From: Thiotrichaceae bacterium | GTDB lineage: Bacteria; Pseudomonadota; Gammaproteobacteria; Beggiatoales; Beggiatoaceae | Assembly (NCBI GenBank): GCA_011391085.1 | Contig: JAABRD010000058.1 | Location: 1 to 33,449 of the forward strand | DNA length: 33,449 nucleotides | Direction: 5' to 3' | Translations under genes and position numbers: made by a program | Part shown: one piece after another, positions 1 through 7,013 of the stretch | Layout of the letters: each line of letters begins with the position of its first letter | How positions within the stretch are numbered: position 1 is the first letter of the stretch | Notes under the pieces: model-generated | Database searches by the model: none | Seen by the model: the letters and a program-made list of their open reading frames with translations, nothing else | Told to the model about the DNA's origin: nothing

Positions 1-1
1 C

Positions 2-106
2 GCCGCGGGGGGGAGTCATCCACGCCGCGGGGGGGGAGTCATCCACGCCGCGGGGGGGAGTCATCCACGCCGCGGGGGGGAGTCATCCACGCCGCGGGGG
101 GAATCA
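2..106. repeat. G-rich 22-23 bp tandem repeat at left edge
   Basis: Four full units (2-23, 24-46, 47-68, 69-90) and a partial fifth (91-106) share the form GCCGC, a run of 6-8 G, then AGTCATCCAC. Units differ only in the length of the G run, as expected from slippage. The window begins inside the array, so its true length is unknown. It is the core of the GC palindrome seen again at 22378-22519, where the core is present only once in altered form. The proline-rich reading frame on the minus strand is an artefact of the repeat. Confidence 0.9.
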
Positions 107-170
107 CCCCCCCGTGTACGGGGGGGCTGGGGGGGGTACAAGAGAACAGAAATACTACTATAACACCAGG
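107..170. repeat. Right half of a GC-rich palindromic element
   Basis: A stem CCCCCCCGTGTACGGGGGGG is followed by a G-rich arm at 119-139 that is identical base for base to 22474-22494. The AT-rich tail after it (GTACAAGAGAACAGAAATACTACTATA) begins GTACAAGAGAAC and resembles the outer arm of the 22.4 kb copy. This is therefore a second copy of the same element whose left half lies outside the window. About 110 bp of AT-rich DNA after it (171-282) holds no gene I can support. Confidence 0.8.
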
Positions 171-282
171 AGAGTATTTTGAAGGCCGGTCTTTTCCCAA
201 TAAAATTCGAAATTTGCATTTCATTTTGAAAATAGACACCTGGTAGAGAATGTTAAGTTTTTCTGAATTGTTTATAATATAA

Positions 283-465
283 ATGAAAATTGTTAGTCAA
301 TCCTACCCAGAAAAACCTAGTTTATATTATAATGCGTGTTTGATGAAAAAATTTCAACTGGTAAACGATTTAATCATAGAAACTTGGTTTACACGGCCCA
401 GCTTTGCCACCGCCTTGACAGAATTTGATACTACCATAGCAAATGGTGATTTTGTGGAGTTATAG
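283..465 (+). CDS. Small hypothetical ORF next to a broken antitoxin
   Basis: A 60-codon frame with no clear ribosome-binding site; an internal ATG at 343 is an equally good start. It ends one base before the start of the HigA/YiaG-like antitoxin remnant at 467, the usual spacing of toxin then antitoxin pairs, so it may be the decayed tail of a toxin gene. I do not recognise a toxin motif. Bases 399-418 are identical to bases 680-699 in the repeat downstream, so part of this frame may itself be repeat-derived. It may not be a functional gene. Confidence 0.3.
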   Translation: MKIVSQSYPEKPSLYYNACLMKKFQLVNDLIIETWFTRPSFATALTEFDTTIANGDFVEL

Positions 466-466
466 T

Positions 467-676
467 ATGAGAAAAACGATTCGCGAGTCCATCATGAGTG
501 TCGTGAATGACCTTCATCAAAGCGGAATAATTGATGAAGTGACGCAAAGAGAAATGGAAAATTTATGTCTGCCGGTGGTCAAAAATTATTCGCCACCAGC
601 GATGGTGATGTTAAACATACCTCGCCATGGCTTTTTAGGTTTACCTCCGCCTTTGAGGCAGAGACAAAGTGGTTAA
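467..676 (+). pseudogene. Truncated HigA/YiaG-type antitoxin
   Basis: The start MRKTIRESIMSVVNDLH and the following GIIDEVTQREMENLCLP match the N-terminal part of the small antitoxins of the HigA/YiaG type, which normally run on through SPxQIKxIRE into a helix-turn-helix. Here resemblance stops after about residue 45 (KNYSPPA). The rest, to the stop at 676, is encoded by intergenic repeat sequence and contains no DNA-binding helices. The ATG at 467 is chosen over 443 because family similarity starts there. Truncation by a repeat insertion or deletion is the simplest reading; loss of function is inferred. Confidence 0.65.
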
Positions 677-720
677 AATCAGCTTTGCCACCGCCTTGAA
701 GGCAGAGGCAAAGCGGTTCA
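600..720. repeat. Degenerate ~42 bp repeat, two units
   Basis: Two diverged units follow one another, at about 637-680 and 681-720. Each has a (T/C)TT(A/T)CC-CCGCC-TTGA-GGCAGAG-CAAAG(T/C)GGTT pattern. The second can fold, since CTTTGCC near 684 pairs with GGCAAAG near 708. The first 20 bases of the second unit occur exactly at 399-418. The array lies where the antitoxin remnant loses family similarity. Confidence 0.6.
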
Positions 721-726
721 AAATTT

Positions 727-929
727 GGTAGTGTTGCAAAGGTAATGGTTGTAGGTTTTGGAGTACGGAATAAATTCCGTACTCCAACGGAATGAATTCC
801 GTACTCCAACGGAATGAATTCCGTACTCCAACGGAATCAATTCCGTACTCCAACGGAATGAATTCCGTACTCCAACGGAATCAATTCCGTACTCCAAAAC
901 CGCTATACCATTACTTGTACAACACTACC
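727..929. mobile_element. MITE-like element with 22-bp tandem core and 8-bp TSD
   Basis: The outer ends are inverted: GGTAGTGTTGCAAAGGTAA at left, and the complement of GGTAGTGTTGTACAAGTAA at right. Similarity continues inward to GGTTTTGGAGTACGG. The core is about six copies of a 22-bp unit (TCCGTACTCCAACGGAAT plus GAAT or CAAT). The element is flanked by the 8-bp direct repeat CAAAATTT at 719-726 and 930-937, an exact target-site duplication. No transposase is encoded, so it must have been moved in trans. Related ends occur at 2587, 19154, 28835 and 31247. Confidence 0.85.
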
Positions 930-965
930 CAAAATTTAGTTTCTTGATAAAGAATAGGACCCCCT

Positions 966-1172
966 ATGAAAACTCTAAAAAATTACCCCCTCACAGAACT
1001 CAAATTAATCTATCACCTCCTATACCTTCAATTACCCTCTCATACAGAACTGATAGACTCAGAAATACTGCAAGACTTGCAACACCATTTACTCCTCCAA
1101 GCCGAACAAGAAGGCGTTGACATCTCACAACCGACATCCTGGGCCCAATGGCTAACCAGAGGTCTTAAATGA
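966..1172 (+). CDS. Small conserved-looking protein upstream of aat
   Basis: A 68-residue protein, predicted soluble and helical, rich in Leu and His in its first half, with a C-terminal SWAQWLTRGLK. It starts at an ATG after an A/C-rich leader without a strong ribosome-binding site. Its stop codon overlaps the aat start (ATGA, 1169-1172), so the two are very likely co-transcribed and translationally coupled. I do not recognise a family and give no function. A role linked to Aat or protein turnover would be guesswork from position only. Confidence 0.6.
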   Translation: MKTLKNYPLTELKLIYHLLYLQLPSHTELIDSEILQDLQHHLLLQAEQEGVDISQPTSWAQWLTRGLK

Positions 1173-1900
1173 AAATGAACCAACGTCGACCCTACTGGAT
1201 TTCACCAAATGCCAGCCCCTACGACTTCCCCCCCCTAGAAACCGCCCTAGAACACCCCGATGGACTCCTGGCGGTAGGCGGTGACTTAACGCCCAGTCGT
1301 ATTATGATAGCTTACCGACGTGGCATTTTCCCCTGGTACAACAATGATCAACCCATACTTTGGTGGTCACCCAGTCAACGTTTGGTATTGTTTCCAGAAC
1401 AACTCAAACTCTCTCAGAGTTTGCGCAAAACCATTCGCAAACAGAAATTTACCCTAACAATGGACCAACATTTTCGTCAAGTCATTACCCAATGCGCCGC
1501 CCCACGTCGTACCCAGAAAACCACTTGGATTACCGCAGAAATATTAGAAGCCTACTACCAACTACACCAACATGGTTTCGCCCACTCTGTAGAAACCTGG
1601 CATAACGGCGAACTGGTAGGCGGACTCTATGGCATTGCACTGGGCAAAGTGTTTTTTGGAGAATCCATGTTTGCCCTAATGACAGACGCCTCCAAAGTCG
1701 CCTTTGCCCACTTTGTCTCACAAATACAACGCTGGGACTACCAATTGATAGATTGCCAAGTGCAAACCGAACACCTAAAAACTTTTGGCGCCATAGAAAT
1801 ACCCAGACCTACCTATCGTGACCTACTAGACCACCTATGTGACACCTGTGGACATCCGGGACCTTGGCAATTTGAACCGTTGACATCATTGATACCCTAA
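1169..1900 (+). CDS. aat: Leucyl/phenylalanyl-tRNA-protein transferase
   Basis: Aat moves Leu or Phe from its aminoacyl-tRNA to proteins with N-terminal Arg or Lys, marking them for ClpS/ClpAP degradation (bacterial N-end rule, cytoplasm). The 243-residue length is normal for the family. Family blocks in order: LLAVGGDLTPSRIMIAYRRG with FPWY (about 33-57), ILWWSPSQRLVL (about 63-74), HSVETWHNGELVGGLYG (about 139-155) and FFGESMFALMTDASKVAF (about 162-179). Its stop overlaps the bpt start by one base (TAATG). aat-bpt adjacency is the standard gammaproteobacterial arrangement, so the two form one N-degron unit. Identification is secure. Confidence 0.97.
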   Translation: MKMNQRRPYWISPNASPYDFPPLETALEHPDGLLAVGGDLTPSRIMIAYRRGIFPWYNNDQPILWWSPSQRLVLFPEQLKLSQSLRKTIRKQKFTLTMDQHFRQVITQCAAPRRTQKTTWITAEILEAYYQLHQHGFAHSVETWHNGELVGGLYGIALGKVFFGESMFALMTDASKVAFAHFVSQIQRWDYQLIDCQVQTEHLKTFGAIEIPRPTYRDLLDHLCDTCGHPGPWQFEPLTSLIP

Positions 1901-2628
1901 TGGACAACCGTCTCTACTTGCTGACCACGCCACCACATCAGTGTAGTTACTTGCCCCATCGGCAGGCGACGAAAATATTCATTGACACCTCACACTTGCA
2001 AACGACAGATGTTTATAACACGTTATCTAAGTATGGTTTCAGGCGCAGTGGTAACGAATTATATCGCCCGCACTGTACAGACTGTGAAGAATGTCGGCCC
2101 GTGCGAATACCCGTGCAAACCTTTAAACCGCGTCGAAGTCAACGTCGGACATGGCAAAGAAATCAAGATTTAACGGTGATTGCAAAACCCAATCACTTTC
2201 AATTGGAACATTTTAACCTTTATTGTCGTTACCTAACCTCTCGACACCCAGGTAGCGACATGGAAAATCCGAATCGAGACGACTATATAGAGTTTCTCCA
2301 AAGTCATTGGGCTACCACACAACTCTATGAATTTCGGTTAGCCCGCCAATTGATGGCAGTAGCGGTGGCGGACCATCTACAGGATGGATTATCCGCCGTC
2401 TATACCTTCTTTGACCCACGCGGGTCTAAGCGAAGTTTAGGCGTGTATGCGATTTTATGGGAAATTGAAGAAGCCAAACGGTTGAATAAAGAATGGCTAT
2501 ATTTAGGATATTGGGTATCGGAATGCCGAAAGATGAGTTATAAAACCGAATATCAACCGTTAGAAATACTTTCTCAAGGAAAATGGGGTAGTGATGCAAT
2601 GTGGGCGTACTGTCTGAACTCTGATTAG
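1900..2628 (+). CDS. bpt: Aspartate/glutamate leucyltransferase (Bpt/Ate family)
   Basis: Transfers Leu from Leu-tRNA to proteins with N-terminal Asp or Glu, feeding the same ClpS pathway as Aat. The first third has the family pattern CSYLPHR, then FRRSGNELYRPHC, CxxC and CRPVRIPV (Cys-rich N-terminal domain). The second half has DGLSAVYTFFDP, LGVYAILWEIEEAKRL and YLGYWV, the GNAT-like C-terminal domain. Older annotation calls it arginyltransferase (ate). Odd: the last 13 residues (230-242) and the stop are encoded by the left end of a MITE-like element (2587-2750), so the native C-terminus has been replaced. Probably still active because the conserved core is complete, but this is inference. 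Confidence 0.95.
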   Translation: MDNRLYLLTTPPHQCSYLPHRQATKIFIDTSHLQTTDVYNTLSKYGFRRSGNELYRPHCTDCEECRPVRIPVQTFKPRRSQRRTWQRNQDLTVIAKPNHFQLEHFNLYCRYLTSRHPGSDMENPNRDDYIEFLQSHWATTQLYEFRLARQLMAVAVADHLQDGLSAVYTFFDPRGSKRSLGVYAILWEIEEAKRLNKEWLYLGYWVSECRKMSYKTEYQPLEILSQGKWGSDAMWAYCLNSD

Positions 2629-2750
2629 AATGATTTTCAGATGGACTCTGATTCGTCAAGCCTCCTGTCATAGCCCTCATTTAATCATCTCAATCACAGT
2701 TCAAGACGAAGAGAAACCGCACGATATTTCACCCAGATTGCATCACTACC
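2587..2750. mobile_element. MITE-like element fused to the 3' end of bpt
   Basis: 164 bp with inverted ends GGTAGTGATGCAATGTGGG and the complement of GGTAGTGATGCAATCTGGG (one mismatch in 19). It is a near-identical sister of 19154-19318. No coding capacity beyond the bpt tail. The 8-bp flanks (GAAAATGG and AGATTTTG) do not match, so no target duplication is visible here. The remaining gap to coaE (2751-2834) is AT-rich and holds a weak TATAGT box near 2813. Confidence 0.85.
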
Positions 2751-2834
2751 AGATTTTGGACACTTGCATGAAAAACTCGAAACCGTTATCATAGAACACC
2801 AGAAATTATTGTATAGTAATAGTCATTGATTGAC

Positions 2835-3443
2835 ATGCCACAAACCATATTCAAAATCGGATTAACTGGCGGGATAGCCAGTGGCAAGACCACCGTGACT
2901 AAAATATTTGCACAACACGGCGTCCCCATCATAGATGCAGATATAATAGCCCATGCCCTGGTGCAACCGGGACAACCTGCTTTGACTGAGATTATTGACG
3001 CTTATGGTACGGATATAATACAACCAGAGGGCGGATTAGACCGGGCGAAGTTACGTCAACGGGTATTCTCGGACCCCTCACAACGACACCGTTTAGAGGC
3101 GATTTTACATCCGCGCATTCGGCAGACCATGTTAGAACAGGTGACACAACAACAATATCCCTATTGCATACTAAGTATCCCCTTATTAGTGGAAACTCGG
3201 CAATGGGACTTGGTGGATAGAATATTAGTGATAGACTGTGTGGAGGAATTACAACGGCAACGGTTACGGCAACGGAGTCACTTGACGGTTGAACAAATTG
3301 ACCAAATACTAGCGGCCCAAGTATCCAGAGAAATCCGTCTAGCCATTGGCCATGATATTCTGGAGAACAATGGGGATTTTGACCAATTAGAGACCAAAAT
3401 AAAGGCATTACATTTAAGATATTTGACAATGATTAATGATTAA
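2835..3443 (+). CDS. coaE: Dephospho-CoA kinase
   Basis: Catalyses the last step of coenzyme A synthesis, ATP-dependent phosphorylation of the ribose 3'-OH of dephospho-CoA, in the cytoplasm. The protein has 202 residues. The P-loop is in LTGGIASGKTT (about 10-20), followed by the family VPIIDADIIAHALV (Asp near 33-35), LHPRIRQTM, and the lid-like RLRQRSHLTVEQI. The ATG at 2835 is preferred over the TTG at 2826 because family similarity begins at MPQTIFKIGLTGG. coaE followed by zapD is a standard gammaproteobacterial order. The reading is secure. Confidence 0.96.
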   Translation: MPQTIFKIGLTGGIASGKTTVTKIFAQHGVPIIDADIIAHALVQPGQPALTEIIDAYGTDIIQPEGGLDRAKLRQRVFSDPSQRHRLEAILHPRIRQTMLEQVTQQQYPYCILSIPLLVETRQWDLVDRILVIDCVEELQRQRLRQRSHLTVEQIDQILAAQVSREIRLAIGHDILENNGDFDQLETKIKALHLRYLTMIND

Positions 3444-3513
3444 TGAACAATGAATAACGGTGACCGAGACTAGAGGCTTCAGTCGGTGGGTTTGGCCCGG
3501 ACCATTATTTTTT
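3444..3513. repeat. Short intergenic repeats: ATTAATGA array and CTAGAGGCTTCAG motif
   Basis: Directly after the coaE stop the sequence cycles through ATTAATGA/ACAATGAAT-type heptads. It then carries GACTAGAGGCTTCAGTCGG (3468-3486), a one-mismatch copy of the motif found in both orientations at 5739-5790 and 10400-10450 and, diverged, inside chpA. It has no gene. It separates coaE from zapD without an obvious terminator. Confidence 0.6.
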
Positions 3514-3527
3514 GTAAGAGGTTTGAA

Positions 3528-4298
3528 ATGAAAAAACGTGTCTATTATGAACAGCCACTCAATGACCGAATGAGAAATCTGTTACGGCTTGAACACCTCC
3601 TGACAGGCATGGGATATTATCTCAAGGGTCCATCGGAATGGGATAGCCGTACTGTGATTTTATTGTTGGTAGATGTTTTAAATATGCTGGAACGTATTGA
3701 CTTTATCGGGGAATTGTCCAAAGATTTGCAACAACATGTACAAACATTAGAACGCTGGCAACGCACGCCGCAGGTCAATACCGAACGACTGACGGAATTA
3801 ATACGAGAAACTCAAGGAGTGATAGAGACGCTGGGCAGGATAGATGGTTCAATGGCAGGGCAAGTGACCCAGGTTTATATGATGGGAATAGTCCGTCAAA
3901 GGATTACGATCATTGGAGGGACTAGCCGTTGTGATATGCCTGGTTATTTTCATTGGTTGCAAAAAAATCCTAAGATGCGATTGATGGAAATGAATGAGTG
4001 GATAACACCCCTTGAACCATTACGGAAAGCGATAGAGTTAAATCTTTACTTGATCCGTAATAATGCCAATACCACGCAGGAAATGGCGGAGATGGGCGTG
4101 TATCAATCCAAATTGGAAGGACAGGGGAATTATCAATTGATACAGGTGGCATTGCCTCCTGAACATCTCTGTTATCCTGAAATAAGTGGTGGAAAACAAC
4201 GGTTCACTATACGGTTTTGGAAAATGGCCGCAACCGACCTGCGACCGGTGCCTGCGGAACAAGATGTGAATTTTGAACTGAGTTGCTGTATGCTTTAG
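3528..4298 (+). CDS. zapD: Cell division protein ZapD (DUF1342/YacF)
   Basis: ZapD binds the FtsZ C-terminal tail and bundles FtsZ filaments at the Z ring. The 256-residue length is close to the E. coli protein. Family features: YYEQPLNDRMRNLLRLEHLL at the N-terminus, then a helical region, then a beta-rich half with TRCDMPGYFHWLQ-like wording (SRCDMPGYFHWLQK), and a C-terminal RFTIRFW strand. The start at 3528 is preferred over the upstream GTG at 3486: it has GTAAGAGG 6 bp before it and family similarity starts at MKKRVYYEQ. Its place after coaE agrees. A yacG gene, often next, is absent. Confidence 0.95.
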   Translation: MKKRVYYEQPLNDRMRNLLRLEHLLTGMGYYLKGPSEWDSRTVILLLVDVLNMLERIDFIGELSKDLQQHVQTLERWQRTPQVNTERLTELIRETQGVIETLGRIDGSMAGQVTQVYMMGIVRQRITIIGGTSRCDMPGYFHWLQKNPKMRLMEMNEWITPLEPLRKAIELNLYLIRNNANTTQEMAEMGVYQSKLEGQGNYQLIQVALPPEHLCYPEISGGKQRFTIRFWKMAATDLRPVPAEQDVNFELSCCML

Positions 4299-4360
4299 TA
4301 TGTCAAGGTTAAAGATTTAAACACCCATACAACGTTTAATTTTTTCGGGAAATGCCAAAT

Positions 4361-5191
4361 ATGGATAAAGTTTTCAAAATTGGGGTATTTGGACTCGCCT
4401 CAAATGAACAAAATACGTTGGGCAGTATATTCAAGTTGGCCGCGTCACGAAGCCGGCAATACACACTGGTAGGCCCGCAGGACCGGGCGACGTCGGAGAT
4501 ACTGATGGTAGACGCCGATGACGCCAATGTCATGAATGAGTGGCGCAGTTTTAGCGTCCATCACAGTCAAATACCTGTTATCAAAGTGACCAAAGCCACC
4601 CCGCCGGAAGGGAGTGTGGAGGCTTATGTACGCCGTCCCTTGACTTTAAAAAGAGTCTTGGAAGTGTTGGATAAAGTGACCATTGAAGTGCATAAGTTTG
4701 TTCCAGAATTGGTGATCGGTGCCGAAGGCGAGAATAAACTCAGTGAAGAGGCGGTTGTGGCCTTGCAAATCGCTGCCAAAGGGAGTGTGCAACAGGCGTC
4801 ACGGTCAGGTTTAAAAGCGTTGATCGTAGATGACAGCTTGCCCGTGCGTAAATCTATGGAAATTCAATTGGGTTTATTTGGCCTAGAAATGGACTTTGCC
4901 GAAACCGGTGAACAGGCTTTGGAATTTACGCAAAAGAGTGTTTATGACATTATCTTCTTAGACCTGATGTTGCCAGGGATTGATGGTTACAAAGTCTGTA
5001 AGGAAATAAAATCTCACAAACTGTCTAAAAACACGCCCGTCGTCATGTTAACTGGTAAAGGGTCGCGTTTTGATAAACTCAGGGGTACCATGGCGGGTGC
5101 CAACGTGTATTTAACCAAGCCTGTGGAACAAGAAAAACTCAAAGAGGTGATTAGGCAGTTTTTGCCAAATTCGTCCCCGGTGGGTTCTTAA
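4361..5191 (+). CDS. pilG: PilG-like response regulator with N-terminal pseudo-receiver
   Basis: 276 residues. The C-terminal receiver (about 152-270) is complete: acidic pair VDDS (157-158), phospho-acceptor Asp in FLDLMLPGIDG (201), Thr in MLTGKG, and Lys in YLTKPVE (253). Its output should be phosphorylation-controlled binding, as for PilG in twitching motility. The first 115 residues also look receiver-like (EILMVDADD where the acceptor strand would lie, VRRPLTLKRVL in place of the KP loop) but lack the usual Lys-Pro. They may be a pseudo-receiver; canonical PilG is a single receiver. The start at 4361 has GGGA at a proper distance; the ATG at 4352 lies only one base after it. It opens the pil-chp cluster. 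The symbol is tentative. Confidence 0.72.
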   Translation: MDKVFKIGVFGLASNEQNTLGSIFKLAASRSRQYTLVGPQDRATSEILMVDADDANVMNEWRSFSVHHSQIPVIKVTKATPPEGSVEAYVRRPLTLKRVLEVLDKVTIEVHKFVPELVIGAEGENKLSEEAVVALQIAAKGSVQQASRSGLKALIVDDSLPVRKSMEIQLGLFGLEMDFAETGEQALEFTQKSVYDIIFLDLMLPGIDGYKVCKEIKSHKLSKNTPVVMLTGKGSRFDKLRGTMAGANVYLTKPVEQEKLKEVIRQFLPNSSPVGS

Positions 5192-5278
5192 TATAGTGGA
5201 TAGTGGATAGTGGATAGCGGATAGCATTATTCATTAATATCCATTATTCATTATTTCATTATTTCATTAACAATTTCT
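5192..5278. repeat. Heptamer arrays GTGGATA and ATTCATT between pilG and pilH
   Basis: Four bases after the pilG stop, four consecutive 7-bp units (GTGGATA three times, then GCGGATA) run to about 5224. A second array built from ATTCATT/ATTTCATT units follows to about 5270. Same family as 5664-5875, 7566-7797, 10351-10497 and 25826-25931. No gene lies here. Confidence 0.85.
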
Positions 5279-5291
5279 GTGGAGTACCTTC

Positions 5292-5660
5292 ATGCCCATC
5301 AATAAAGTGCTTGTGGTTGACGATTCAAATGTCGACCGAATGAATATTCAGAATATTATTACTGATGCGGGTTATAACGTCATTGCTGCCAGTTCTGGTC
5401 AAGAGGCTATTGAAAAGGCCATCGCAGAGAAGCCTGATTTGATTTTTATGGATGTGGTGATGCAGTCTATGGACGGTTATCAGGCCTGTCGTGAGATTTC
5501 TCACAATGATGCCACTAAACATATTCCTATCGTGTTTGTCACTAGCAAGGGGCAAAAAGCGGATAGGATGTGGGCCGAAATGCAGGGGGGTAAAGGGTTG
5601 GTGCAGAAACCTTATACTCCCGACCAAATTGTTCAGCAAATCAATTTATTTAAAAAATAG
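5292..5660 (+). CDS. pilH: PilH-type single-domain response regulator
   Basis: 122 residues, a receiver domain only. Acidic pair at VVDDSN (10-11), phospho-acceptor Asp54 in FMDVVMQSMDG, Thr/Ser in FVTSKGQ, Lys106 in VQKPYT. The stretch KADRMWAEMQGGKGLVQKP matches the PilH-specific region (DKVWGKRQGA in Pseudomonas) better than PilG. In Pseudomonas PilH acts opposite or complementary to PilG on pilus retraction and phosphate flow from ChpA. GGAG lies 8 bp before the ATG. Flanked by the PilG-like gene and repeat arrays. Confident as PilH family. Confidence 0.88.
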   Translation: MPINKVLVVDDSNVDRMNIQNIITDAGYNVIAASSGQEAIEKAIAEKPDLIFMDVVMQSMDGYQACREISHNDATKHIPIVFVTSKGQKADRMWAEMQGGKGLVQKPYTPDQIVQQINLFKK

Positions 5661-5663
5661 GAG

Positions 5664-5875
5664 GGGGGGGTTAGTGGGTAGTGGTTTTAGTGGATAGTGG
5701 ATAACGGGTAGTGGATGGTGAAGTATAAATTGTACCGGTCTAGAGGCTTCCGCCGGTGACGTGCCCCTGCCTCCGGCTGAAGCCTCTAGTCCACCATGAT
5801 CCGTTATCGATTATCGACTATCGACTATCCACTATCGTCTATCCACTATCGACTATCCGTTATCCACTAATAAAA
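5664..5875. repeat. Nested inverted repeats: heptamer arms around a CTAGAGGCTTC hairpin
   Basis: From the pilH stop, GTGGATA-type heptads run to about 5725 on the plus strand. TATCCAC/TATCGAC-type heptads (their complements) run from about 5798 to 5870. Between them CTAGAGGCTTCCGCCGG (5740-5756) pairs with CCGGCTGAAGCCTCTAG (5773-5789) with one mismatch. The whole 210-bp gap is therefore a nested palindrome. No ORF worth calling is present. Confidence 0.8.
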
Positions 5876-5888
5876 ACACGGGGGAATA

Positions 5889-6983
5889 ATGCCACATTAT
5901 CGCACTTATATCGTACCATTATATGTTAGCGGCCTACTTGTCATAGGGCTGTCTCAAAGCGCCTGTAGTGACTATGTGAATGGTCTAATTGAGAGCTTTT
6001 CTAAGCAAGCCGATACCACACAACAAGTTGTACCTCTCACTCTAGCCGTCGCCTCGCGGATTGCCTGGATGCCCTGGTTTCTGGCGGCTGAGGAGAATGT
6101 GTTTAAGGAACACGCCCAGAAGTATAAAGTTGACGTGCAATTTATCTCAGGTGAGTATCAAGAAATCATTGATAAATTCGTCAAAGGCGAGGTTCACGCT
6201 ATTGCCATCACTAATATTGGTGCAATTGGTCAATTGGTCAAGCAGGGAGTGGAGTCTGATGTCGTTCTCATTATGAATTATAGTAATGGCAATGAATCCA
6301 TTCTGTTGCCGGCTAAAGCTGATACTAATGTGCTTAAGTTACGTGGTAAAAATTTTGCCTTAGTCGGTAACTCTGAAAGTCATTATTTGTTAGACCGTTA
6401 TCTGGTCAGGAATCAAATCTTGTTTGATGATGTACTCGTCCAGGACTCTTCTGAAGCGGAGGTTTCCAATATGTTTTTGGATAAAAGTATTTATGGTGTC
6501 GTCACCAGTCATCCCAACAGCGATAAACTTATCCATGATCACCGTGCCAAAGTTCTCTTTGATAGCCGCGCTATTCCCAAAGAAATTCTTGACCTCATCA
6601 TTGTTGACCGCAAAACGCTTGCCGACCATCCCACTTTTGCGCAAGCCCTGTTGTCAGGCTGGTTTTCTATTATGGAAAGACTGCAAGGCAATCGCAGAGG
6701 CGGCACACTGGACGCGATGGCCCGGTTAGCTGGCGTGTCGCGGGAGGATTATGACAATCTGATGAGTTCGATCTCACTCAACGATACTCCCACAAAAGCC
6801 CTCTCCGCGATTCGGGATCGCCAGTTGACTAAGATGATGCGTCATATTCGGTATTTCATGGAACGGCACATCCTCACTGGAGATGAACCTTTTAGCGGTT
6901 GGGTATCCTATCCAGGCCGTACTCCTGGTCTGTTGCATTTTAATGGGCAACCCCTTCAAGAATTTGTCGCCCCTCTTAAATAA
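5889..6983 (+). CDS. Periplasmic solute-binding protein (NMT1/TauA/SsuA-like) inside the pil-chp cluster
   Basis: 364 residues. The N-terminus is a signal sequence (IVPLYVSGLLVIGLSQSAC) with a Cys at about 26; Q at -3 makes the lipobox non-standard, so lipid anchoring is uncertain. The mature part reads like COG0715 binding proteins: LTLAVASRIAWMPWFLAAEENVF, a VKGEVHAIAITNIGAI segment, then LRGKNFALVGNSESHYLLDRYL. These usually deliver organic ligands to ABC importers. No permease or ATPase gene is nearby. Position between pilH and pilI, where standard Pil-Chp clusters have nothing, suggests it presents a ligand to PilJ. That role is inference. A GGGGGA ribosome-binding site precedes the ATG. 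Confidence 0.8.
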   Translation: MPHYRTYIVPLYVSGLLVIGLSQSACSDYVNGLIESFSKQADTTQQVVPLTLAVASRIAWMPWFLAAEENVFKEHAQKYKVDVQFISGEYQEIIDKFVKGEVHAIAITNIGAIGQLVKQGVESDVVLIMNYSNGNESILLPAKADTNVLKLRGKNFALVGNSESHYLLDRYLVRNQILFDDVLVQDSSEAEVSNMFLDKSIYGVVTSHPNSDKLIHDHRAKVLFDSRAIPKEILDLIIVDRKTLADHPTFAQALLSGWFSIMERLQGNRRGGTLDAMARLAGVSREDYDNLMSSISLNDTPTKALSAIRDRQLTKMMRHIRYFMERHILTGDEPFSGWVSYPGRTPGLLHFNGQPLQEFVAPLK

Positions 6984-7013
6984 GAGTGAGGAGGTTGCTA
7001 TTTTTCAGTCCCA

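Noticed and set aside
39-239. Minus-strand Pro-rich ORF at the left edge
   Set aside because: It is the translation of the G-run tandem repeat; no ribosome-binding site.
579-853. Minus-strand ORFs through the 22-bp repeats
   Set aside because: Their translations merely repeat EYGIDSVGVRNSF-type peptides from the repeat, with no start signal or family.
759-898. CRISPR-like or minisatellite gene array
   Set aside because: 22-bp units are contiguous without spacers and lie inside a MITE-like element with target duplication.
2992-3429. 145-codon minus-strand ORF opposite coaE
   Set aside because: Shadow of coaE; no recognisable domain, and coaE is certain.
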